Below, in pieces: positions 9,464 through 20,346 of a stretch of 64,000 nt of DNA (within the stretch, counting starts at the first letter, position 1; every line of letters starts with the position of its first letter). Origin of the DNA: Psychrobacter sp. JCM 18900 (lineage in GTDB: Bacteria; Pseudomonadota; Gammaproteobacteria; Pseudomonadales; Moraxellaceae); the NCBI RefSeq assembly GCF_904846625.1, contig NZ_CAJHBL010000004.1:1-64000 (forward strand). The letters are read 5' to 3'. A program made the translations under genes and the position numbers. The notes below the pieces were generated by a model that saw only the letters and a list, made by a program, of their open reading frames with translations, searched no databases and had not been told where the DNA came from.

Positions 9464-12400
9464 TTGAAAGATTTACTCGATATCATGCAAAGCCCTACCG
9501 GCAACGGTAACCAAGAGTTTGATAGCATTCAAATTACTTTAGCCTCACCTGACGTTATTAAGTCATGGTCGCACGGCGAAGTAAAAAAGCCTGAAACCAT
9601 CAACTATCGTACGTTCAAGCCTGAGCGTGATGGTCTTTTTTGTGCCAAAATCTTTGGCCCAGTAAAAGACTTCGAATGTTTATGTGGTAAATATAAGCGC
9701 CGTAAGTTCCAAGGCGTTATCTGTGAAAAATGTGGTGTTGAAGTTACCACTGCTAAAGTCCGTCGTGATCGCATGGGTCATATCGACCTAGCCAGTCCTG
9801 TGGCGCATATTTGGTTCCTAAAATCATTACCAAGCCGCATCGGTCTATTGCTAGACATGACGCTACGTGATATCGAGCGCGTTTTATATTTTGAAAGCTA
9901 CATCGTTACTGAGCCTGGTCTAACCAGCTTAGAAAAGTACCAGTTGCTTGATGATGAAGATTATTACAAAGCGCTTGAAGAGTTTGGTGATGAATTCACA
10001 GCTAAGATGGGTGCTGAAGCCGTTCAAGACCTATTAAAAGATATCGATATCGATCTTGAAATTGATGAGCTTCGTGAAGCGATTCCACAAACTGGTTCTG
10101 AGACTAAGCTTAAGAAGATGTCTAAGCGTCTCAAATTATTAGAAGCATTCCGTGATTCTAATAACAAGCCTGAGTGGATGGTAATGAACATCTTGCCAGT
10201 ACTACCACCAGATTTGCGTCCTCTAGTACCGCTAGAAGGCGGCCGTTTTGCGACGTCAGATCTAAACGATCTATATCGCCGTGTGATCAACCGTAACAAC
10301 CGTCTTAAGCGTCTGCTTGAGCTAAGCGCACCTGACATCATCGTACGTAACGAAAAGCGTATGTTGCAAGAGTCAGTAGATGCGTTGCTTGATAACGGTC
10401 GTCGCGGTCGTGCCATCACTGGTAGTAATAAGCGTCCATTGAAATCTTTGGCAGATATGATCAAAGGTAAGCAAGGTCGTTTCCGTCAGAACTTACTTGG
10501 TAAGCGTGTCGATTACTCTGGTCGTTCGGTTATCGTTGTAGGTCCAACACTACGTCTACATCAGTGTGGTCTACCTAAAAAAATGGCACTAGAACTATTC
10601 AAGCCATTTACTTATAACAAACTATTGTCTCATGGTTTAGCGACTACGATTAAAGCTGCCAAAAAGATGGTAGAGCGTGAAGAGCCACAAGTGTGGGATA
10701 TGCTGGCCATGGTTATCCGTGAGCATCCAGTACTTCTTAACCGTGCGCCAACACTTCACCGTTTGGGTCTACAGGCATTTGAGCCAGTACTGATCGAAGG
10801 TAAAGCAATCCAGTTGCATCCGCTTGTTTGTACTGCATTCAACGCCGATTTCGATGGTGACCAAATGGCTGTTCACGTGCCATTGACGCTAGAAGCGCAG
10901 CTTGAATCACGTGCCTTGATGATGTCTACCAACAACATCTTGTCACCTGCGAACGGTGATCCGATCATCGTACCATCTCAGGATGTTGTACTAGGTCTAT
11001 ATTACATCAGTCGCTCGTCTATTAATGCCAAAGGCGAGAGCATGATTTTTGCTACCGTTAATGAAGCATTGCGTGCAATTGGTTCAAATGATCTACATGT
11101 AAACGCTAAGATCAAAGTACGTGTTACTGAGACGCACATTGACGAAGATGGTAACGAGACCAAAGAAATCAGTATCAAAGATACGGTTGCTGGTCGTCTA
11201 CTTATCTGGAACATCATGCCTAAAGGTATGACGTTTGATGAGTGTAACCAAGAGATGACGAAGAAAAACATCTCTCGTTTGATCAACTCTTGCTACCGTA
11301 AAGTTGGCGTAAAAGAAAGTGTTATGTTTGCTGACCAATTGATGTATCTTGGTTTTGCTCAAGCAACACTATCTGGCGTGTCTATCGGTATCGACGACAT
11401 GGTCATTCCACCACTTAAAAAGCAAATCATCGAAGTGGCAGAAGGCGAAGTTCGCGAAATCGAAGATCAGTTCGAGCAAGGTTTCGTAACTGCTGGTGAG
11501 CGCTATAACAAAGTAGTTGATATCTGGTCACGTACCAATGACAAAGTCGCTAAGGCGATGATGGACAACTTGGCAACAGATAAAGTTATCAACGCAAAAG
11601 GTGAAGAAGACGAGCAGAAATCATTCAACTCTATCTTTATCATGTCAGATTCTGGTGCTCGTGGTAGTGCGGCACAGATTCGTCAGTTGGCAGGTATGCG
11701 TGGTTTGATGGCTAAGCCGGATGGCTCAATCATTGAGACACCGATTAAAGCTAACTTCCGTGAAGGTTTGACCGTACTACAGTACTTCATCTCAACTCAC
11801 GGTGCACGTAAAGGTCTAGCGGATACGGCACTGAAAACGGCTAACTCGGGTTACCTAACTCGTCGTCTGGTTGATGTGGCACAAGATTTGGTTATCACTA
11901 GCGATGATTGTGGTACTGAAGAAGGCCTACTCATGAAACCACATATCCAAGGTGGTGAAATCATTGAGAAGCTCGGTGAGCTAGTACTGGGTCGTGTGAC
12001 TGCTCGTGACGTTACTTACAATGATGATGCTGATAAAGTATTGATTCCAGCTGGTACATTGATCGATGAGTATTGGGTTAACGTCCTTGATAACAACGCA
12101 ATCGATGATATCTGGGTACGTTCAGTAATTACTTGTGATATCGAACATGGCGTATGTTCACAGTGTTATGGTCGTGACCTTGCACGTGGTCATAAAGTGA
12201 ATATTGGCGAATCAGTCGGTGTTATGGCAGCTCAGTCTATTGGTGAGCCGGGTACTCAGTTAACCATGCGTACGTTCCACGTGGGCGGGGCAGCGAGCTC
12301 AGCCTCTGTAGACAACAGCATCTCTGTACGTAATGCTGGTCAAGCGCACTTTGAAAACATGAAAACAGTACAGCACACCGATGGTCACTTAGTCATCGTA

Positions 12401-13681
12401 TCGCGTTCAGCTGAAATCGCATTGACCGATGAGCTTGGCCGTGAGCGTGAGCGCTATAAAGTACCATATGGTTCAAGCGTACTTGTGAAAGACGAAGAGC
12501 AGGTTGAAGGCGGTCAAACTATCGCCAAGTGGGATCCGCATACGCATCCAATCATCACAGAATTTGCTGGTACAGCACGCTTCAGTGACATCACTGATGG
12601 TATGACTGCAACAGTAAAAGTTGATGATGCGACTGGTATGAGCTCATTTGAGATTCTAGCTACTCGTGACCGTTCAAGCTCGGCAAAAGACTTACGTCCT
12701 GCGATTATCTTGAACACTGACGAAGGCAAAGAAGTGGTTTACTTCTTACCAGCTGAAACTATCATCCGCGTGAGCGATGGTGAAAAAGTAGCAGCAGGTT
12801 CGATTCTAGGCCGTGTACCACAAGCTTCTTCTGGTACGAAAGATATTACCGGTGGTCTACCACGTGTTGCTGACTTGTTCGAAGCACGTCGTCCAAAAGA
12901 TCACGCTATCATGGCAGAAATGACTGGTGTGGTAAGCTTTGGTAAAGAGACCAAAGGTAAGAACCGCTTCATTATTACTAATGAAGATGGTGAAGTACAT
13001 GAAGAGCTAATCCCGAAATGGCGTCAAATTAACGTCTTCGAAAACGAGACGGTAGCACGTGGTGAAGTGATCGCTGATGGTCCACAAAACCCACATGATA
13101 TCTTGCGTTTGAAAGGTCAGACTGCACTTGCTGATTACATCGTCAACGAAGTACAGGACGTTTATCGTTTACAGGGTGTAAAAATCAACGACAAGCACAT
13201 CGAAGTTATCATTCGTCAGATGTTGCGTAAAGTTGAAATCACTGACGGCGGCGATTCAAGTCACTTCAAAGGTGATCAGGTCGAGTATGCAGATATCAAA
13301 GCATTGAATGCGAAGCTAGAGGCGGAAGATAAATTCCCAGTACAGTTTGAGCGTCAATTACTAGGTATCACTAAAGCAAGTCTGGCAACTGAAAGCTTTA
13401 TCTCAGCAGCTTCTTTCCAGGAAACAACTCGTGTACTAACTGCGGCTGCTGTGACTGGTAAAGTAGATGAGCTACGTGGTCTGAAAGAAAACGTGGTTGT
13501 TGGTCGCTTGATTCCTGCAGGTACTGGTCTTGCTTATCATAAAGCACGTAAAGAAAAAGCAGATCAGAAACTACAAGATAAAGATTTGAATGCAGCGTTT
13601 GATATGACTGCAAGCACTGATAGCAAAGACTTTGCAAGCTTCGACGAAGCATTTGCTCAAGAGTTAAATCAAGATAATTAA
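9464..13681 (+). CDS. rpoC: DNA-directed RNA polymerase beta' subunit
   Basis: RpoC carries the catalytic Mg-binding loop of RNA polymerase. The protein has 1405 residues. The N-terminal zinc site shows [20 protein letters not shown], the active-site motif NADFDGDQM lies near residue 460, and the second cysteine cluster [15 protein letters not shown] near residue 890-900. The best start is TTG at 9464: it directly encodes the conserved MKDLLDIM beginning and follows ACGGAGAAGCAAC, a good ribosome site, while no ATG upstream in frame fits. A strong terminator follows, so this closes the operon. Confidence 0.98.
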   Translation: MKDLLDIMQSPTGNGNQEFDSIQITLASPDVIKSWSHGEVKKPETINYRTFKPERDGLFCAKIFGPVKDFECLCGKYKRRKFQGVICEKCGVEVTTAKVRRDRMGHIDLASPVAHIWFLKSLPSRIGLLLDMTLRDIERVLYFESYIVTEPGLTSLEKYQLLDDEDYYKALEEFGDEFTAKMGAEAVQDLLKDIDIDLEIDELREAIPQTGSETKLKKMSKRLKLLEAFRDSNNKPEWMVMNILPVLPPDLRPLVPLEGGRFATSDLNDLYRRVINRNNRLKRLLELSAPDIIVRNEKRMLQESVDALLDNGRRGRAITGSNKRPLKSLADMIKGKQGRFRQNLLGKRVDYSGRSVIVVGPTLRLHQCGLPKKMALELFKPFTYNKLLSHGLATTIKAAKKMVEREEPQVWDMLAMVIREHPVLLNRAPTLHRLGLQAFEPVLIEGKAIQLHPLVCTAFNADFDGDQMAVHVPLTLEAQLESRALMMSTNNILSPANGDPIIVPSQDVVLGLYYISRSSINAKGESMIFATVNEALRAIGSNDLHVNAKIKVRVTETHIDEDGNETKEISIKDTVAGRLLIWNIMPKGMTFDECNQEMTKKNISRLINSCYRKVGVKESVMFADQLMYLGFAQATLSGVSIGIDDMVIPPLKKQIIEVAEGEVREIEDQFEQGFVTAGERYNKVVDIWSRTNDKVAKAMMDNLATDKVINAKGEEDEQKSFNSIFIMSDSGARGSAAQIRQLAGMRGLMAKPDGSIIETPIKANFREGLTVLQYFISTHGARKGLADTALKTANSGYLTRRLVDVAQDLVITSDDCGTEEGLLMKPHIQGGEIIEKLGELVLGRVTARDVTYNDDADKVLIPAGTLIDEYWVNVLDNNAIDDIWVRSVITCDIEHGVCSQCYGRDLARGHKVNIGESVGVMAAQSIGEPGTQLTMRTFHVGGAASSASVDNSISVRNAGQAHFENMKTVQHTDGHLVIVSRSAEIALTDELGRERERYKVPYGSSVLVKDEEQVEGGQTIAKWDPHTHPIITEFAGTARFSDITDGMTATVKVDDATGMSSFEILATRDRSSSAKDLRPAIILNTDEGKEVVYFLPAETIIRVSDGEKVAAGSILGRVPQASSGTKDITGGLPRVADLFEARRPKDHAIMAEMTGVVSFGKETKGKNRFIITNEDGEVHEELIPKWRQINVFENETVARGEVIADGPQNPHDILRLKGQTALADYIVNEVQDVYRLQGVKINDKHIEVIIRQMLRKVEITDGGDSSHFKGDQVEYADIKALNAKLEAEDKFPVQFERQLLGITKASLATESFISAASFQETTRVLTAAAVTGKVDELRGLKENVVVGRLIPAGTGLAYHKARKEKADQKLQDKDLNAAFDMTASTDSKDFASFDEAFAQELNQDN

Positions 13682-13716
13682 TCGTATTAAGTATTTTGAT
13701 TCATTCTTAATTTGAT

Positions 13717-13747
13717 AAAAAAGCCAGCCTAAGTTGCTGGCTTTTTT
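13717..13747. terminator. Terminator after rpoC
   Basis: AAAAAAGCCAGC and GCTGGCTTTTTT form a perfect 12-base stem with a 7-base loop, giving a T-run on the plus strand and a matching run on the minus strand. It ends the rpoBC transcript. Confidence 0.93.
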
Positions 13748-13847
13748 GTGCGTATAAAAAACTGAGAAAGGCATGGTGCTATTATCTAAAAAAATAGTAC
13801 ACTGGAAATACGCTCTAATTCACTACTCATAGAAGGATAGTTAGCAA

Positions 13848-14372
13848 ATGGCAGGTAAAACTCGCGTCGCCAAATATCAAGCAGATCGAACCAATCAAAA
13901 GTTATATTTCTGTCGTTTATCTTGCCAATCTGCAGGAAGTACCAATGATAAGCAGTTATACCAAGCACATTGTGAGACTGCTATTTTTCACTTGCATGGT
14001 GCTTTGCTAGCATTTATTCAGGAGCTCGGTCATTTCTATAGCCTAAGTATGACGGCGCCAACTTTGCTCGATATTGAGCAAGCACTGAGCGAGCGTACCC
14101 AAGTATCTCCTGAGATTCAGCGTTTGCAGCAATTACAGCAGCAAGGTTTTATCGCCAATATAGAACGTGCTTATCAGCGTTGTCTTTATGCAGTACCGCC
14201 AGATACTATCGTCGATGAAGCGCTAAGCAGTCATTCAGCGTCGCCAGACTTGATTGTCAATGTTGTCACTTTATCTAACCAATGGCTGCCTGATGAGACC
14301 ACAATACGAGAATGGCGCAATCAGCTTTTAGAGCTGATTGAACAACTGCGTGCAGGTATGGTCGAGTTCTAA
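13848..14372 (+). CDS. Conserved hypothetical protein, DUF6586-like
   Basis: The product is a soluble 174-residue protein without signal peptide or membrane segment. It begins with a basic stretch followed by RTNQKLYFCRLSCQSA and then a helical body with CETAIFHLHGALLAFIQELG. This N-terminal pattern recalls a Pseudomonas family of unknown function that I remember as DUF6586, but that is a recollection and not a confirmed match. The gene has its own AAGGA ribosome site and is flanked by terminators on both sides, so it is a single-gene unit. No function can be assigned. Confidence 0.7.
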   Translation: MAGKTRVAKYQADRTNQKLYFCRLSCQSAGSTNDKQLYQAHCETAIFHLHGALLAFIQELGHFYSLSMTAPTLLDIEQALSERTQVSPEIQRLQQLQQQGFIANIERAYQRCLYAVPPDTIVDEALSSHSASPDLIVNVVTLSNQWLPDETTIREWRNQLLELIEQLRAGMVEF

Positions 14373-14466
14373 TAGGAAGTTCACCAGACGATTTATTCTT
14401 TGATCGCTATTTATTGAACCATTTGAAAGTATAATAAAGTAGGGTAGGTCATAGTTTACAGCGCAT

Positions 14467-14507
14467 AAAAAAGGCTTATTCAGTCATTACTGAATAAGCC
14501 TTTTTTT
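14467..14507. terminator. Bidirectional terminator between convergent genes
   Basis: GGCTTATTCAGT and ACTGAATAAGCC form a perfect stem with a 4-base loop, with A-run before and T-run after. It serves the hypothetical gene on the plus strand and mrcA on the minus strand. Confidence 0.93.
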
Positions 14508-14531
14508 ATTGATTAAGAATAGTCTTGTTTA

Positions 14532-17168
14532 TCACTCTGGCATCAGTGGCATACTTTCAACGGGCGTCACTGTCAATGGATTTTCCGGTACGCTATCATC
14601 ACTACGATTGTTGCTTGGTTTCGTTGATGGTGGAGTACGGGTATTTTCAGTAGGCTCTGGAGCCGAAGGCTTACGCTGCTGAGTTTGAGTCTTAACTGGC
14701 TTGGCTGTTTTCTTGGCGTCATCATCAACTAGGATGCCACCATCAGTCATCTCTATGATACTTTGCTGTTGCTTTCTGGATTTTGAGCGGTTATTGATAG
14801 ATACCCACTGGCTTGGCGTGTCTTTAAGCTGAGCTTTCATAAAGTCCATCCAGACTGGCAGCGCTGCCACACCCCCATATTCACGGCGACCCATAGTCGC
14901 TGGTTGATCAAAGCCCATCCATACTACTGTTGCATTGGTAGGGTGAAAGCCTGCAAACCAAGCATCTTTAGCTTTATTGGTTGTACCAGTTTTTCCGCCA
15001 ATATCATCACGACCCAACGCTTTTGCTCTCCGCGCAGTCCCAAGCTGTACAACATCTTGTAATATATCTGCCATCTCAAAAGCCACTCTAGGTTGCAGTA
15101 TACGCGGTGCTTGTTTGGCTCTTACATATTGTACGGCAGGTGCTTTTAGGCGGTCTGATTGTGGACCTGCGTTATATACCTTTAAATCAAGCTCTTTATC
15201 TGTTGTTTCGCTATCATCATTACTTTTCGATGATGAATTATCGGCAGTTATTTCATTAGTGCCATCATCAAGCGCTTCAATTGACTTCTCATACTCTTCA
15301 ACTAAGCTGCTATTAACCTTTTCAAGTTTTTCGTTAAAGCATAGTGCACATGCTTGACGTGGATTTGCCTGAAACAACAGCTCGTTTTTATAATTGTAAA
15401 TTTGTTCAATAAAGTAAGGTTGGACACGATGACCACCATTCGCGAAGGTTGAGTAAGCCGTGGCCATTTGTAATGGTGTGGCTTGTCCTGCTCCAAGTGC
15501 TAATGACAAGGTTGTTGGTAGCTTTTCTTTATCAAGACCGAATTCATCTAATAGGTTGCGCGTACTTGAGATACCGATAGCTTGTAACAAGCGAATAGAT
15601 ACGAGGTTACGGGATAAATATAAACCACGACGTAAAGTGATATCACCTAAGAAACGTTCATCAGAGTTTTTAGGCTTCCAGTCACCTACTTGGATAGCTT
15701 TATCAGACACTATGGTATCTGGGCGATAACCTTTTTCTAAAGCAGCGGTATAAACAAGTGGCTTAATGATAGAGCCAGGTTGACGCCAGCCTTGTAGAGC
15801 GCGGTTGAATTTACTGTGGTTAAAATCAAAGCCACCAACCAATGCATTTACAGCACCAGTCTCTGGATTCAACGAAACCAAACTACCTTGGATTTTAGGT
15901 ATTTGACCTAATTGCCAGTTGCCATTTGAAGTAGGTATCACACGAACGATATCATTTTTCTTAACAACTTGACTGGCATTGCTAGGGTAATAACCAATAC
16001 GGTCAGCAGAAATATATTTACGCGCCCATTTCATACCAGACCAATTAACGGTCACTTCTTCACCAGATTGTAAGACTGCATCAAAACTACGAGAATTGAC
16101 TTTAGTCACCTTGGCAGGAGACATATTGCTGTAACGTCGGAAGTTTTCGAGAGGCTCATCATTTGCTTCAGCCCCGCGCCAACCATGGCGATGCTCGTAA
16201 GCAATCAATCCTGTTACTACTGCTGCTTCTGCATCTGTTTGCGCTTTACTATCTACTGTGAGACGTACGCGCCAGCCACCGTGCATGACTTGATCGCCAT
16301 AACGTTCGACTAAAGAAGCACGCGTCATTTCTGCCAAATAAGGCATATTTACATCGAGCTTTTCTTTATATAGGTTGATACCTATAGGGGAGTTAACCGC
16401 TTCATCATACTGAGCTTTGGTAATATAGCCAAGCTCGTGCATGCGTCCAACGATCCAGTTACGGCGAGTCAATGCGCGGCTAGGATTGGCAACAGGATTA
16501 TATTTAGAAGGGGCTTTTGGTAGACCGGCTAGCATCGCCATTTCAGCAATGGTTAGATTGTCTAATGACTTACTATAGTATTTTTTGGCCGCAGCACGAA
16601 TGCCGTAGGCACCTTCGCCCAGATAAATTTTATTGACATATAGTGTCAAAATGTCATTTTTGCTCAGTTCGTCTTCGATCTTCCGCGCCAAAAATAACTC
16701 TGTTAGTTTGCGGTTTAAAGTACGTTCTGGACTTAAGAAATAGTTTTTAGCAACTTGCATCGTAATAGTAGAGCCACCTGTTTGACCATCGTCGTCAGTG
16801 ACTGCTTCGGTGACAGCGCGACCAAGACCTTTAATGCTAATTCCGCTATGCTGAAAGAAAGAAGCATCTTCGGCTGCTAAAAAAGCATGAGTTAAATCTT
16901 CAGGAATTTCTTCAAAACTAACTGGTAACGATAAACGATTGCCGTATTGGCCAATTAATTTATCATCACTACTATAAATCTGTAATGGCATTTCTAGTTT
17001 GGCTGTTTTAATTTCTTGCGTACTAGGCAGGGTCGGCGATAGATACATGGCCATCCCATAAAAACCAATAGGTACAGCAAGTGCTAGAACAACTGCCAAT
17101 GCTAGGCAAGCGATAAAGAGTCCCACCAAAAAGCGAATGAGACGAGCGGTAGCATTTGTTTTGGCCAT
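14532..17168 (-). CDS. mrcA: Penicillin-binding protein 1A (bifunctional glycosyltransferase/transpeptidase)
   Basis: PBP1A polymerises and cross-links peptidoglycan at the inner membrane. The 878-residue protein has one N-terminal membrane anchor (residues about 10-42). A family 51 glycosyltransferase domain follows, with catalytic Glu100 in AAEDASFF and GGSTITMQ at 131-138. The transpeptidase domain has SIIK at 466-469 (active Ser466), SRN at 519-521 and KTG at 726-728. An acidic, serine-rich insert lies near residues 625-665, and the tail is rich in Pro, Thr and Ser. It is divergent from pilM, the same ponA-pilM arrangement as in Pseudomonas. All catalytic motifs are intact. Confidence 0.97.
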   Translation of the reverse strand: MAKTNATARLIRFLVGLFIACLALAVVLALAVPIGFYGMAMYLSPTLPSTQEIKTAKLEMPLQIYSSDDKLIGQYGNRLSLPVSFEEIPEDLTHAFLAAEDASFFQHSGISIKGLGRAVTEAVTDDDGQTGGSTITMQVAKNYFLSPERTLNRKLTELFLARKIEDELSKNDILTLYVNKIYLGEGAYGIRAAAKKYYSKSLDNLTIAEMAMLAGLPKAPSKYNPVANPSRALTRRNWIVGRMHELGYITKAQYDEAVNSPIGINLYKEKLDVNMPYLAEMTRASLVERYGDQVMHGGWRVRLTVDSKAQTDAEAAVVTGLIAYEHRHGWRGAEANDEPLENFRRYSNMSPAKVTKVNSRSFDAVLQSGEEVTVNWSGMKWARKYISADRIGYYPSNASQVVKKNDIVRVIPTSNGNWQLGQIPKIQGSLVSLNPETGAVNALVGGFDFNHSKFNRALQGWRQPGSIIKPLVYTAALEKGYRPDTIVSDKAIQVGDWKPKNSDERFLGDITLRRGLYLSRNLVSIRLLQAIGISSTRNLLDEFGLDKEKLPTTLSLALGAGQATPLQMATAYSTFANGGHRVQPYFIEQIYNYKNELLFQANPRQACALCFNEKLEKVNSSLVEEYEKSIEALDDGTNEITADNSSSKSNDDSETTDKELDLKVYNAGPQSDRLKAPAVQYVRAKQAPRILQPRVAFEMADILQDVVQLGTARRAKALGRDDIGGKTGTTNKAKDAWFAGFHPTNATVVWMGFDQPATMGRREYGGVAALPVWMDFMKAQLKDTPSQWVSINNRSKSRKQQQSIIEMTDGGILVDDDAKKTAKPVKTQTQQRKPSAPEPTENTRTPPSTKPSNNRSDDSVPENPLTVTPVESMPLMPE

Positions 17169-17361
17169 AATAAGACTTATTAGTTAGAATTTGTAGCAGA
17201 CAATATTATTATACATTGAACAAAATAGGCAGGTCATAATAAATGTGTAAGTTGGCCTTAATATATTTTTAAATGCTTGAATCTATCAATTAAGTAAAGT
17301 ATTGTATTGAATTATTACAAATAACTACCAGATTGTACACTTAATATAAGGTATAGAGCTA

Positions 17362-18417
17362 GTGAGGCTATTTACTTCCAAAAGTCGACATTTGATTGGC
17401 GTGGATATTTGTGCCACTTCAGTAAAGTTGGTTGACATACAGCGTCAGCAAGGCATGTTTCACCTAAAATCTTATGGTATTGAAAGACTACCGGAAGGTA
17501 TCGTGGTTGATAAGATTTTAGTAGATACAGAAGCTGCCGGCAATATTATAACGAGCTTGGCAAGACGCTGCCAAGTAGCAGGTAGCAATGCTGCGACAGC
17601 GGTTTCTGGCTCTGCAGTGATTACTAAAATCATTGATATGGATATGACACTTAGCGATGTAGAACGTGAGGCGCAAATACGTTTAGATGCCGACCAGTAT
17701 GTGCCTTATCCATTAGAAGACGTCAATCTAGATTTTGAAGTATTAGGACCGTCTTTGGTTAGTGAAGATATGGTTCAGGTATTGCTTGCTGCTTCTCGTT
17801 CAGAGAACGTTGACCAGCGTGTCGATGCTTTAGCCTTCGGTGGCCTACAAACGAAAGTCATGGATATCGAATCTCATGCAATCGAGCGTGCGTTTGGATT
17901 GATGGTAGATAGTCTGCCAAATGTACCCGAACTAGTAGCATTGGTAGATATTGGCCACAATCAAACCACATTATACATCGCTAAGAATGGTGAGTTTATT
18001 TATAGTCGTGAGCAGTTATTTGGTGGTGCTCAGCTGACCGAGGCAATACAAAATCGCTATGGCCTGTCAGCAGAAGAAGCGACACTAAGCAAACGTGAAC
18101 GTACCTTACCTGATGACTATTATCCTGAAGTACTAACCCCTTTTATAGAAAATACCATTCAACAGATCACTCGCTCTTTACAGTTTTATTTTTCATCAAG
18201 TCAATATAGCAGTATCGATCATGTGGTGCTTGCAGGGGGCAGCAGTTCTATTGCAGGTCTCGCTGGTATGGCACAACAAAAGCTGGGTGTAACTGTCAGT
18301 GTTGCTAACCCTTTTACCAATATGACTATTGCACCAAATATCGATAATGAGCAATTGGCGGTCGATGCGCCAAGCTTAATGGCTGCATGCGGTCTTGCGT
18401 TAAGGAGCTTTGACTAA
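17362..18417 (+). CDS. pilM: Type IV pilus inner-membrane assembly ATPase-like protein PilM
   Basis: PilM is a cytoplasmic actin-like protein that binds the PilN tail and joins the pilus inner-membrane platform. The protein has 351 residues and the actin-fold phosphate loops GVDICATSVKLVD near the N-terminus and VDIGHNQTTLYI in the middle, with a VLAGGSSSIAGLAG element near the end. The start is GTG at 17362, preceded at a suitable distance by AAGG. Its TAA stop overlaps the pilN ATG by one base. Twitching motility, pilus-driven DNA uptake and adhesion are the expected roles of the operon. Confidence 0.95.
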   Translation: MRLFTSKSRHLIGVDICATSVKLVDIQRQQGMFHLKSYGIERLPEGIVVDKILVDTEAAGNIITSLARRCQVAGSNAATAVSGSAVITKIIDMDMTLSDVEREAQIRLDADQYVPYPLEDVNLDFEVLGPSLVSEDMVQVLLAASRSENVDQRVDALAFGGLQTKVMDIESHAIERAFGLMVDSLPNVPELVALVDIGHNQTTLYIAKNGEFIYSREQLFGGAQLTEAIQNRYGLSAEEATLSKRERTLPDDYYPEVLTPFIENTIQQITRSLQFYFSSSQYSSIDHVVLAGGSSSIAGLAGMAQQKLGVTVSVANPFTNMTIAPNIDNEQLAVDAPSLMAACGLALRSFD

Positions 18418-19070
18418 TGGCTCGTATTAACCTTTTACCTTGGCGACAAGAAGAGCGTGAACGTCGTAACAAAGAGTTTGTGACTCTAATAGTAGCGGTG
18501 ACATTACTGACCCTATTAGCAGCCTTTGCTTCATGGAGTTATTTCAACAATGAACTTGATGAACAGCTTGATGCCAATGCATTGATCGAACAAGAAAACA
18601 CTCGCTTAGACACCGCATTGACCGAAATTGACAGTTTAGAACAGCGCCGTGAAGACATTATTTCACGCATGCAAGTCATTCAAGATTTGCAGGGACGACG
18701 TCCTGTGCCTGTACGTTTATGGGATGATCTCGCTAAAGCTATTCCACCAGCACTTTATCTAAATAACCTCAAACGTGAAGGCGATACGCTAACTTTGACA
18801 GGCTTAGCGGACAATCCAAATATTGTGTCCAGCCTGATTCGTAACCTTGATAACAGTAAATGGATGGGCAACTCAGCAGTAAGTAACATTCAACAGAATA
18901 TTAGCGCTTATGAGGCTGCTCCAGCCCTCAATAATACGGTTAATACTGGTGAGCAGGTGCGCCCCGTTTATCCTGAAGACAGTTACGTACAGTTTGTAGT
19001 AACGACTAGAGTACAATCGGAAACTCCGACTGCTGCTGATACCGATACTGGTCTAGGAGGTGCGTTATGA
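18417..19070 (+). CDS. pilN: Type IV pilus assembly protein PilN
   Basis: PilN is a bitopic inner-membrane protein that binds PilM through its short cytoplasmic N-terminus. The 217-residue sequence begins MARINLLPWRQEERERRNKEF, which is the conserved PilM-binding tail. A single membrane segment follows at about residues 22-43, then a periplasmic coiled coil and a ferredoxin-like domain. It overlaps pilM by one base and pilO by four (ATGA), so the genes are translationally coupled. The C-terminal 15 residues are low-complexity Ala/Thr/Asp. Confidence 0.96.
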   Translation: MARINLLPWRQEERERRNKEFVTLIVAVTLLTLLAAFASWSYFNNELDEQLDANALIEQENTRLDTALTEIDSLEQRREDIISRMQVIQDLQGRRPVPVRLWDDLAKAIPPALYLNNLKREGDTLTLTGLADNPNIVSSLIRNLDNSKWMGNSAVSNIQQNISAYEAAPALNNTVNTGEQVRPVYPEDSYVQFVVTTRVQSETPTAADTDTGLGGAL

Positions 19071-19786
19071 AGCTTATCCGCAAAAAGAGCCTCTCTAAAA
19101 CCAAGAAATCTGCTTTAAAGCCAAAAAAGCAATTCGATTTAAATGAGTTTCGCCGTAGTTTTGAGTCGCTAGATTCAGAAAACTATGGCAGTTGGCCATT
19201 ACCTGTAAAGGTGACAGTGATTGGTCTTATCATCACTTTTATCGCAGCATTGTCATGGGCATTACCCATCAGTAGCAAAATCGATGAGATCAATGCGGCT
19301 GAAAGCCAGCAGCAGACCTTGCTTGATAGCTACCGTGAAAAAGAATCTCGCGCACGTCATTTAAAAGCGTATCAAGCGCAAGTTGTCCAAATGGAAACTG
19401 AATTTAATACTTTATTAGATCAGTTGCCGAAAGATACGCGTGTGTCAGAATTGGTAGAAGGCATAAACATGACAGGCGTTGGTAGCAATATCCGCTTCCA
19501 AGATATTTCAGTAGAGCCTGAAATTGAAAACGAATTCTTTATTGAGCAGCCAATACGTATTGCGGCTTTGGGTGAATACCATCAGTTTGGTAGCTTTATC
19601 AGTGGTCTTGCTGCACTGCCTCGAATTATTACGATGCATGATTTTGAAGTCAGCAATCCACAGCCTACGTTGGATGTTTTGCCAGAGCTTAACTTAGTCT
19701 TGCAAACTAAGACCTATCGCTCTAAAGAAGCGGCTCCTGAAGGTGATGCAGCCGCTGCTACTGATACAAATGCAGGAGGCAACTAA
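19067..19786 (+). CDS. pilO: Type IV pilus assembly protein PilO
   Basis: PilO pairs with PilN in the periplasm and links the inner platform to PilP. The 239-residue protein has a basic cytoplasmic N-terminus, a membrane segment near residues 47-67 (VTVIGLIITFIAALSWALP), a coiled coil, and a compact C-terminal domain. The N-terminus is longer and more lysine-rich than in many homologues. It starts within the last codons of pilN and overlaps pilP by one base. Confidence 0.95.
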   Translation: MKLIRKKSLSKTKKSALKPKKQFDLNEFRRSFESLDSENYGSWPLPVKVTVIGLIITFIAALSWALPISSKIDEINAAESQQQTLLDSYREKESRARHLKAYQAQVVQMETEFNTLLDQLPKDTRVSELVEGINMTGVGSNIRFQDISVEPEIENEFFIEQPIRIAALGEYHQFGSFISGLAALPRIITMHDFEVSNPQPTLDVLPELNLVLQTKTYRSKEAAPEGDAAAATDTNAGGN

Positions 19787-20319
19787 TGAGTATTCAAAAA
19801 ATGCCCATGCTATTGGTTTTAAGTGTCGCTGTTTTATCTATGACAGGGTGTAGTGACCGTATAGGTATGGCAGAGCAGGCAATGACCGATATCCGCAACC
19901 AGCCTGCACAGCCTATTGAGCCGCCGCCTAAAGCCGAGCTGGTAGAGGATTTTGTATATAGTGCTAGCTCGCAGCGTAGTCCATTTTTACCACCGAGTTT
20001 AGTCAATGTACAAGGCCCGACCACTCCTATAGATGGTGTGCGACCAGATATCAACAGAATCAAAGAACCGCTTGAGCAGTATGAACTATCGCAATTGGTC
20101 TTCCGAGGTGTGGTGATTTCGCCCGAAGGTCAGCGATATGCATTGATACAACGTCCTGATGGTTCAGTGGCCAGTGTTAAAGTAGGCGATTATCTTGGAT
20201 TGAATGACGGCCGTATTGTTGAAATCACGCCGACCCAGGTTAACTTGATTGAAATTGTGCCAGATAGCCGCGCAGGGTTTGTAGAAAAACCCCAGTCGCT
20301 GGTATCCCCTATAAGCTAA
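19786..20319 (+). CDS. pilP: Type IV pilus assembly lipoprotein PilP
   Basis: PilP is an inner-membrane lipoprotein that contacts the secretin PilQ. The 177-residue precursor has a signal peptide with lipobox MTGC (Cys22). A proline-rich flexible region follows, including the family stretch YSASSQRSPFLPPS, and then the beta-sandwich HR domain with LVFRGVVISPEGQRYALIQ and VKVGDYLGLNDGRI. It is coupled to pilO by a one-base overlap. A 27-base spacer separates it from pilQ. Confidence 0.95.
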   Translation: MSIQKMPMLLVLSVAVLSMTGCSDRIGMAEQAMTDIRNQPAQPIEPPPKAELVEDFVYSASSQRSPFLPPSLVNVQGPTTPIDGVRPDINRIKEPLEQYELSQLVFRGVVISPEGQRYALIQRPDGSVASVKVGDYLGLNDGRIVEITPTQVNLIEIVPDSRAGFVEKPQSLVSPIS

Positions 20320-20346
20320 GTCGGCAGATTTTTTGAGGAATAAATA

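Noticed and set aside
13398..13652. Long minus-strand frame inside rpoC
   Set aside because: Shadow of the conserved rpoC reading frame, with no ribosome site.
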